Assembly (NCBI RefSeq): GCF_900496995.4
Contig: NC_044018.1
Coordinates: forward strand, 28,545,811-28,609,810
Reading direction: 5' to 3'
Length of the DNA: 64,000 bases
Source of the DNA: Aquila chrysaetos chrysaetos
Taxonomy: Eukaryota > Chordata > Aves > Accipitriformes > Accipitridae
Shown here: in pieces, positions 57,077 to 64,000 of the stretch
Numbering within the stretch: the stretch's first letter is position 1
Layout of the letters: every line of letters starts with the position of its first letter
Made by a program: the position numbers and the translations under genes
Notes under the pieces: generated by a model
Database searches by the model: none
What the model was told of the DNA's origin: nothing
Seen by the model: only the letters and a program-made list of their open reading frames with translations

Positions 57077-60000
57077 ATGCCACAGAGCCTGCGCCTGCCC
57101 GCCCGAGCGGCCCTGCTGTCCCGCTGCCTGCCCGAGCTGGGGGTCCCCCGCCAACCCCCGGTCCCCCCAGCTGCCACCCGGGGTCCCCGGAGCCTGGCCG
57201 AGATGCCGGGGCCCAGTCCCGCTGCTTTCCTCTATGACCTCCTCTGCCGCGGGGGCCTGCGGAGGCTGCACGAGCTGCAGGTAACGGGGCGAGGGGGGAA
57301 CGACCTGACGCGTTCCCCCCTTTGGGGCCGGGGACCCGGATCTCGCTCCCCTGGTGCTTGGAGGGGACTTGGGGACCTTGCTCCCACCGCCCTGGCGCTT
57401 GGAGGGGACAGTGGGATCCTGGTCTGAGTGCCCTGGGGCTTGGAAGGGACAGTGGGACCCCAGTCCCCATCAACCTGGGGCTTGGAGGGGACAAAGGGGG
57501 CCCGTTTCTGCTGTCTGGGGGCATGGGGGGGACAGGAGGACCCTGCTCCCACCACCTTGGGGCTTGGTCAGGACAGGGGAACCCCACTGCCACCGCTCTG
57601 GGGCTTGGAGGGGCTGGAGAGGACCCCAGTCCCACCACCTTGGGCTTGGCAGGGACAGCAGGACCCTGGTTCCACTGCCCTGGGACTTGGAGGGGACAAG
57701 GGGCCCCCGGTCTCACCTCCCTGGGGCTTGGTGGGGACAGCAGGACCCTGGTCCAACCGCCCCAGGGCTTGAGGAAAACGGGGAGGACTCCAGTCCTACT
57801 GCACTGGGGCTTGAAGGGGAGAAGGGGACGCTGTTCCCACCACCCTGGGACTTGGAGGGGACAGAGGGGACCCCATTCCTTCCACCCTGGGACATGGAGG
57901 GGACAAGGGGACCCTGGTCCTGCTGCCCTGGGACTTGGCAGGGACAGGGCGGTCCTCGGTCCCACCTCCCTGGGGCTTGGAGGGGACAAGGGAACCTTGC
58001 TCCCACCACCCTGGGGCTTCAAAGGGGTAGTGGGACCCCAGTCCCACCAACCCGGGGCTTGGAGGGAACAGGGGGACCCCCGTTCCCACCGCTCTGGGGC
58101 TTGGTGGGGACAGCAGGATCCCAGTCCCGCTGCCCTGGGGTGCAGAGGAGATGGGGGGGTCCCTGGTCCCACTGCCTTGGGGCTTGGAGGGGATGGGGGG
58201 ACCCCGATCTCAATCCCTGGGACTTGTCGGGGACAGGGACCAGCCCTGGGCTCTCACCGAGCCACGGCTGCTAATGGTTAACCCCTCACCGGGCACCCAG
58301 GCTCCCGGGGTGGGTGGGCAGCAGCACCCAGGACGGGGGCCCAGGGCCACCCACGGGTGGGCACAGCTGGGCTGAGACCACCGGGACACCAGGACCACCT
58401 CACCCCATGCCACAGCCAGTTCTTTCCTATCCAGCATCTCCCCGAGGCTCCGGGTCCCTTCTCCGAGGACACCCCAGGGACACCCCGGTGCCATGTCCCC
58501 TGTGTCCCCACAGGTGGAGGGCCGTGCCCGCTACGGGCCGGTGTGGAAGGCGAGCTTCGGGCCCATCCTGACGGTGCACGTGGCGGAGGCCGGACTGATC
58601 GAGCAGGTCCTGCGGCAGGAGGGTGACTTCCCCGTCCGTTCCCACCTTTCCTCCTGGAAGGATTACCGGGTCTGCCGCGGGCATGCCTGCGGGCTGCTCA
58701 CTGCGTGAGTGCGGTCTGGGGGCTGCCCGTGGGGTCTGGGGGCTGTGCACAGGGGTCTGGGGGCTGCCCGTGGGGTCTGGGGGCTGTGCACAGGGGTCTG
58801 GGGGCTGCCCGTGGGGTCTGGGGGCTGTGCACGGGGGTCTGGGGGCTGCCCGTGGGGTCTGGGGGCTGCCCGTGGGGTCTGGGGGCTGCTCATGGGGTCT
58901 GGGGGCTGCGCACAGGGGTCTGGGGGCTGCCCGTGGGGTCTGGGGGCTGTGCACGGGGGTCTTGGGGCTGCATACAGGGGTCTAGAGGCTGTGCTTTGGG
59001 GGCTGGGGGCTGGATATGGGGGTCTGAGAGCTGGATATGGGCATCTGGGGGGCTGCACATGGGGTCTGGGGGCTGCACATGGGGTCTGGGGGCTGCCCAT
59101 GGGGGTCTGGGGGCTGCCCATGGGGGTCTGGGGCTGCACTTGGGGTCTGGGGGATGGATATGGGCATCTGGGAGTTGGATATGGGCATCTGGGGGCTGCG
59201 CATGGGGGTCTGGGGGCTGCACATGATGTCTGGGGGGCTGTGCACAGGGTCTGGGGGCTGCATATAGGGGTCTAGAGGCTGTGCATGTGGGTCTGGGAGC
59301 TGGATATGGGGGTCTGGGGGCTGCGCGTGGGGTCTGGGGGCTGCGGGGGGGATTCAGGGGGTTGCACAGGGGGTCAGGGGGGTGTGCACGGGGGGGGGGG
59401 GGGGCTGTACACGGAGCCAGGGGGCTGCACATGGGGCTGGGGGCTCCCCTGGGGTCTATGGGGTGTCTGTGCCCCATGGGGGCTATGGTGGGGGTCCTCC
59501 CTGCCCCATGGGGCTCTCCTGGGATTTATGGTGTTTCTGTGCCCCAAGGGGCTCCTGGGGGGGCTATGGGGGGGGGGTCTCCCTGCCCCATGGGGCTCTC
59601 CTGCGGTTTATGGGGTGTCTGTGCCCCCAGGGGCTCCCGGCCCCCCCCCTCCCCGTGCCCACGCACCCATTCCGGGAAGGGCGTCCTGTGGGGCCGCAGC
59701 CGGCGGGGCGGGCACGGGAAGGGCCCGGTGAGCCCGGGGTGACTCAGATGTGATTCAGGGCCCCCCCTCCATCCCCGCCGCTGCCCCCCCCCCTACCCCA
59801 CAGCCGCTCCCGAACCCCCCCCCGGCCCCCCCAGCCCCCCACGCAGGATGTGAGTAAGTGTCGGGGGAGAGCCACGGCCCCTGCGTGGGCATGGGGCGGG
59901 GAGCCCGGTATCCCTGAATCCCCGTATCCCATCCCGTACCCCCGTACCCCTGTGCGCAGCCCCCCCCCCCAGCTCCGGGCACAGCCCCCCGACCCTGCGC

Positions 60001-62666
60001 TCTGCCCCCCAACTCCACATGCAGCCCCCCAAACCCCGTGCAAATCCCCCCAGCTCCGGGCACAGTCCCCCGACTCCGCACTCTGCCCCCCAACTCTGTG
60101 TGCAGCCCCCCCAACTCCGCATGCAGCCCCCCAACTCTGTGCAAACCCCCCCAGCTCCATGCAGAGCCCCCCGACTCCGCACTCTGCCCCCCAACTCTGC
60201 GTGCAGCCCCCTGACCCCATGCAAACCCCCCCAGCTCCGTGCACAGCCCCCCACCCCTGCGCTCTGCCCCCCAACTCCACGTGCAGCCCCCCAACTCCGT
60301 GCAAACCCCCCCAGCTCTGTGGAGAGCACCCCCCGACCCTGCGCTCTGCCCCCCAACTCCACGAGCAGCCCCCCAGCTCCGTGCCGAGCCCCCCCAAGCC
60401 TCTGCACAGCCCCCCCCCCAACTCCATATGCACCCCCAGACCCCGTGCACAGCCCCCCCACCCTGTCCTCAGCCCCTCAACCCCTGCCACACAGCCCCCA
60501 GCCCCCCCCCAACTTCACCCCAGCCCCCCCCAAATCCTGCCCGTGGGCACCCACCCGTGGGCACCGGGGACGTGCACGGGCCTGTTGGCACCCGCGGGTG
60601 CCCACGCTTGCACCCAGGGTGTGCCAGCCTCTTCCTTTTTGGGGGGGGGGGCCCATTCCTCCCCCCCCCCCCCCCAACCCCGTGCCCCCACGCGTCACCC
60701 GTGTCCCCGTTCCCGCAGGGAGGGCGAGGAGTGGCAGCGGTTGCGCCGGCTGCTGGGGCGGCTGCTGCTGCGGCCGCGGGCGGTCGAGGGGTACGGGGGG
60801 CCGGTGGCCGACGTGGTGGGCGACCTGCTGCGGCGGCTGCAGCGCCAGCGGGACCGTCACCCCCAGCACCTCGTCCCCGACCTCGCCGCCGAGTTCTACA
60901 AGTTCGGCTTGGAAGGTGAGCGGCGGTGGGGGGGGGGGGAACGGGACACACGCTGGGGCTCCCCGTGTCCCCATGGTTCCTTTATCCTCCAGGGTGTCCC
61001 ATGTCCCCGTGACTTTTTGTGTGTCCCCCCCCCCGGGGTCTCCTCGTGTCCCCCCTGGGGCTCCCCGTGTCTCTCAGGGGCTTCCCATGTCCCTGGGGGC
61101 ATCCTGTGTCCCCCAGGGATTCCCCGTGTCCCCCATGGCACCCCCTGTCCCCGGGGCACCCTCTGTCCCCCAATGTCCCCGAGGACTCTTGTGTCGTCCC
61201 CCCCCAGGGTTCCCCGTGTTGCTCCTCATGTTCCCCATGGTGCTCCATGTCCCCAGGGTGGCTCTTGTCCCCACCATGTCCCCAAGGACCCCGGTGTCTC
61301 CAAGGGCTCCCCATGTTCCCCAAGGTCCCCCATGTCCCCAGGGTGGCTCTTGTCCCCACCATGTCCCCAAGGACCCCGGTGTCTCCAAGGGCTCCCCATG
61401 TTCCCCAAGGTCCCCCATGTCCCCAGGGTGGCTCTTGTCCCCACCATGTCCCCAAGGACCCCGGTGTCTCCAAGGGCTCCCCATGTTCCCCAAGGTCCCC
61501 CATGTCCCCAGGGTGGCTCTTGTCCCCACCATGTCCCCAGGGGCTCCTGTGTCCCCCAGGGCTCCTCATGGTGCTCCCCAAGGCGCCCCTTGTCCTGAGG
61601 GTGCCCCCCATCCCCACCACGTCCCCAAGGACCCCAGTGTCTCCAAGGGCTCCCCATGTTGCTTCCCATGTTCCCCAAGGTCCTCCATGTCCCCAAGGTG
61701 CCCCTTGTCCCCACCCCGTCCCCCAGGACTCCAGTGTCCCCAAGGGCTCCCCATGTTCTCCGTGGCGCTCCGTGTCCCCAGGGTGGCCCTTGTCCCCACC
61801 ACATCCCCCAGGGCTCCTGATGTCCCCCATGGTGCTCCCACGGTCTCCAAGGTGCCCCCTGTCCCCACCACGTCCCCAAGGACCCCAGTGTCTCCAAGGG
61901 CTCCCCATGGTGCTCCTCATGTCCCCCAAGGTCCCCCACGTCCCCAGGGCTCCCCGTGTCCCCTGGCTCACCCCCTTCCCCCCCCTGCCAGGCATCTCCT
62001 CCGTCCTCTTCGCCTCCCGCCTGGGCTGCCTGGAGCAGGAGGTGCCGCGGGACACGGAGACCTTCATCCGCTCCATCAACACCATGTTCGTCATGACGCT
62101 GCTCACCATGGCCATGCCCAAACCCCTCCACCGCCTCTTCCCCAAGCCCTGGCAGACCTTCTGCGAAGCCTGGGACTACATGTTCGCCTTCGGTGAGGGG
62201 ACACCGAGGGGGACGCCGGGACGGCTGACCTCCCTCCACCACGGTGACGCTCACCGGGCTTCGTCCTCTCCAGCCAAGGGTCACATCGACCGGCGCGTGG
62301 CCGAGGCGGCCGAGCACGGGGAACCGGCAGAGCAGATGTGTCTCACCGACCACCTGGCGCGGGAGAAGGTCCCCATGAAGACCATCTACGGCAACGTCAC
62401 CGAGCTGCTGCTGGCCGGGGTGGACACGGTGAGGAGGGGACGTGGGGTGGCGTCTCCATCTCCACGGGGTCCCGCTGATGCCACCGCCGCCCCCCGCAGA
62501 TCTCCAGCACCCTGTCGTGGAGCCTGTACGAGCTGGCGCGGCACCCCGGCGTGCAGGCGGCGCTGCACCGGGAGCTGGCGGCGGCGTTTGGCACCGGCTG
62601 CAGCCCCTCGGCCACCGCGCTGGGCAAGGTGCCTCTGCTGAGGGCCGTGGTGAAGGAGACCCTGAG
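57077..62666 (+). CDS. CYP27B1: 25-hydroxyvitamin D 1-alpha-hydroxylase, exons 1-6
   Basis: Exons 57077-57280, 58514-58704, 60719-60915, 61992-62192, 62274-62428, 62500-62666; 1115 nt in frame, ending AG in phase 2. CYP27B1 is a mitochondrial P450 that converts 25-hydroxyvitamin D3 to calcitriol with ferredoxin as electron donor. The N-terminus ([19 protein letters not shown]) suits mitochondrial import, followed by SLAEMPGPS and [10 protein letters not shown] as in the family. [10 protein letters not shown] is intact, the I-helix AGVDT is at 312-316 and the K-helix ExxR at 369-372 (ETLR). CYP27A1 and CYP24A1 are less likely given METTL1 next door and [13 protein letters not shown]. Exons 7-8 lie inverted at 63.4-63.7 kb; the haem-ligand Cys exon is not in the window. 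Confidence 0.93.
57340..58240 (+). repeat. CYP27B1: 42-bp minisatellite in CYP27B1 intron 1
   Basis: About twenty-one copies of a 42-bp unit with CTGGGGCTTGGAGGGGACAG then GGGACCCCAGTCCCACCACC. As 42 is divisible by three, a 14-residue peptide periodicity keeps a 319-codon frame open by chance. Confidence 0.93.
58705..59450 (+). repeat. CYP27B1: 21-bp minisatellite in CYP27B1 intron 2 (5' part)
   Basis: More than thirty copies of GGTCTGGGGGCTGCCCGTGG-like units, starting at the exon 2 donor. G-rich on the coding strand. Confidence 0.92.
59451..59940 (+). other. CYP27B1: CYP27B1 intron 2, mid part
   Basis: A few longer direct repeats (CCCCATGGGGCTCTCCTG near 59507 and 59587), then C runs. 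No gene recognised. Confidence 0.5.
59950..60540 (+). repeat. CYP27B1: About 21-bp C-rich minisatellite in CYP27B1 intron 2 (3' part)
   Basis: Around twenty-five copies of CCCCCCAACTCCGCATGCAG-like units. C-rich on the coding strand, opposite in skew to the G-rich array in the same intron. Confidence 0.9.
60990..61975 (+). repeat. CYP27B1: Minisatellite with an 85-bp higher-order unit in CYP27B1 intron 3
   Basis: The base motif is CCCCATGTCCCCAAGG-like. GGGTGGCTCTTGTCCCCACC starts at 61256, 61341, 61426 and 61511, an exact 85-bp spacing with near-identical copies, implying recent amplification. Long open frames through it (up to 725 codons) are artefacts. Confidence 0.93.
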
Positions 62667-63404
62667 GTGGGGACGGGGACGCGGGGACGGGGATGGGGAC
62701 GAGGAGAGCGATGAAGATGGGGGCGGGAATGGCGGTGGGGATGGGACATGGGTGGGGATGGGGACAGGGGGATGGGGATGGGGACAGGAATGGCAGTGGG
62801 GATGGGACAGGGATGGGGACAAGGTGGGGGATGAGGATGGGGACAAGGAGAGGGATGAAGATGGGGACGGGAATGGTGGTGGGGATGGGACAGGGATGGG
62901 GATGAGGATGGGGACAAGGGAGAGGGATGAAGATGGGGACAGGAATGGCAGTGGGGGTGGGACGGGGTGGGATGAGGGTGGGGACAAGGTGGGGGATGAG
63001 GGTGGGGACAAGGAGAGGATGAAGATGGGGAACGGGAATGGGGTGGGGATGGGACAGGGATGGGGATGAGGATGGGGACAAGGACAGGGATGAAGATGGG
63101 GACGGAATGGTGGTTGGGGATGGGAAACAGTGGATGGGGATGAGGATGGGGGACAGGAGAGGGATGAAGAGGGGGGGACGGGAAGGTGGGTGGGGAATGG
63201 GGACAAGGTGTGGTAGGAGGGTGGGGGACAAGGAGAGGGATGAAGATGGGGACGGGAATGGTGGTGGGGATGGGACAGGGATGGGGATGAGGATGGGGAC
63301 AAGGACAGGGATGAAGATGGGGATGGGGATAGGTACAAGGTCAGGGATGAAGATGAAGGTGGAGGTGGGGATGAAGGTGGAGATGGGGACAAGGACAGGG
63401 ATTG
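62667..63404 (+). repeat. CYP27B1: GATGGGGACAGG minisatellite, left arm (CYP27B1 intron 6)
   Basis: Dozens of variants of GGGATGGGGACAGGGATG begin at the exon 6 donor. The same repeat appears in reverse complement at 63775-64000, so the two flank the reversed exons 7-8. Confidence 0.92.
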
Positions 63405-63436
63405 TTTTTTTTTGGTTTGTTTTGTTTTTGTTTTTT
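63405..63436. other. T/G-rich junction sequence at the exon 8 break
   Basis: About 32 bases of T runs with single or paired G lie between the left minisatellite arm and the truncated, reversed exon 8. They resemble neither neighbour and mark the junction of the rearrangement. Confidence 0.7.
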
Positions 63437-63734
63437 GACGGGCGGCGTCGCGGCACAACCAGCGTTCCGGTCGGAAAGAATCGGGAGCCGGGAAGAGGCG
63501 AGCGTCCCGGGAGGTGGCGTAGTGGCAGAGGGTGATGAGGGTCTGGGGGGGGGGGTGGGGGGGGGGGGGACACACACAACGACGACGACCCGGGGGTGAG
63601 CGGGGACCCACCGGGGACGGCGGCGGGGGGAGCGGTGACAGTCGGAGCTCACCTTGCGGGGCACCAGGTAGTCGCCGACGCGGATGTCGCGGTCGGGGAC
63701 GACGCGGGCGTTGGCGGGGATGACGGGGTAGAGC
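63437..63734 (-). CDS. CYP27B1: CYP27B1 exon 7 and truncated exon 8, reversed
   Basis: On minus, exon 7 is 63734-63653 (82 nt, [20 protein letters not shown] then DYLVPRK), with acceptor CCCAG and donor GTGAGC. Its phase fits the AG-ending exon 6 exactly, completing Arg372 and reaching residue 399. Exon 8 runs from 63542 ([13 protein letters not shown], then the PERF-like FRPERW) and loses homology after WLCRDAAR at about 63437. The rest of exon 8, with the haem-binding FGFGKRSCMGRR-type loop, is absent. These are the next exons of the gene at 57-62.7 kb but on the opposite strand, flanked by inverted copies of the intron 6 minisatellite. Confidence 0.93.
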
Positions 63735-63774
63735 CTGGGGGGGGGGGGGGCCGGGGGGTGCTGTGACCGAGGCC

Positions 63775-64000
63775 GTCCCCGTCCCTGTCTTCGTCCCCAA
63801 CTCCATCCCTGTCTTTGTCCCCATCCCTGTCCCTCTCCCCTGTCTTCATCCCCACCACCATCCCCATCCTCACCCCCATCCCTGGCCCCGTCTTCATCCC
63901 CATCCCCATCTTCATCCCTGTCCTTGTCCCCATCCTCACCCCATCCCCATCTCTGTCCCAACCCCACCACCATTCCTGTCCCCATCTTCATCCCTGTCAG
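63775..64000 (-). repeat. CYP27B1: Inverted arm of the intron 6 minisatellite
   Basis: Reads CATCCCTGTCCCCATC on +, the reverse complement of the 62.7-63.4 kb array. Relative to the reversed exon 7 it lies exactly where intron 6 should be. It continues past the window end. Confidence 0.9.

Noticed and set aside
57322-58281. 319-codon frame with a 14-residue repeat
   Set aside because: It is the 42-bp minisatellite of CYP27B1 intron 1, located between verified exons.
60019-62196. 725-codon + frame across CYP27B1 introns
   Set aside because: It spans minisatellites and reads through CYP27B1 exons 3 and 4 in other frames. The P450 exons with proper splice sites explain the region.
62667-63404. 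CRISPR-like or phage-like array because of regular repeats
   Set aside because: Units are degenerate, contiguous and without spacers, within a vertebrate intron: a minisatellite.

Overview
The window looks like a GC-rich avian microchromosome segment. Vertebrate genes are broken by short, regular GT-AG introns. CR1 LINE 3' fragments lie in three introns. There is a solo ERVL-type LTR of the kind common in bird genomes. Guanine/cytosine homopolymers and minisatellites are very dense. I infer a neognath bird but cannot name the species.

Layout, left to right. (1) 1-4.3 kb: last two coding exons and 3' UTR of CSRNP2 (+). (2) 5.6-11.9 kb: complete LETMD1 (-), nine coding exons, 365 codons, tail-to-tail with CSRNP2. 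(3) 13.7-35.7 kb: complete SLC11A2/DMT1 (+), with the 1A first exon behind a TATA box, a candidate CpG-island exon 1B, both alternative 3' ends, and an iron-responsive element. (4) 36-43.6 kb: no recognisable gene; a run of unrelated minisatellites. (5) 44.3 kb: a miR-26a hairpin (+) that lacks its usual CTDSP-family host exons. (6) 45.7-47.9 kb: TSFM (-). (7) 48.8-50.4 kb: EEF1AKMT3/METTL21B (-), with an apparent frameshift in a ten-G run. (8) 50.5-53.9 kb: minisatellites. (9) 54.1-56.0 kb: METTL1 (+). (10) 57.1-63.7 kb: CYP27B1 (+), whose exons 7 and 8 lie on the opposite strand.

CSRNP2-LETMD1-SLC11A2 and miR-26a-TSFM-EEF1AKMT3-METTL1-CYP27B1 match two separate blocks of human 12q13-q14, joined here across the repeat-only 36-44 kb stretch. 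Functions are mostly housekeeping: mitochondrial (LETMD1, TSFM, CYP27B1), metal transport (SLC11A2), translation and RNA methylation (EEF1AKMT3, METTL1), and vitamin D activation (CYP27B1).

All exon boundaries were assigned by eye from splice signals, reading phase and remembered family sequences. For LETMD1, SLC11A2, TSFM and METTL1 the exons sum to an uninterrupted frame. Gene names have not been checked against a database.
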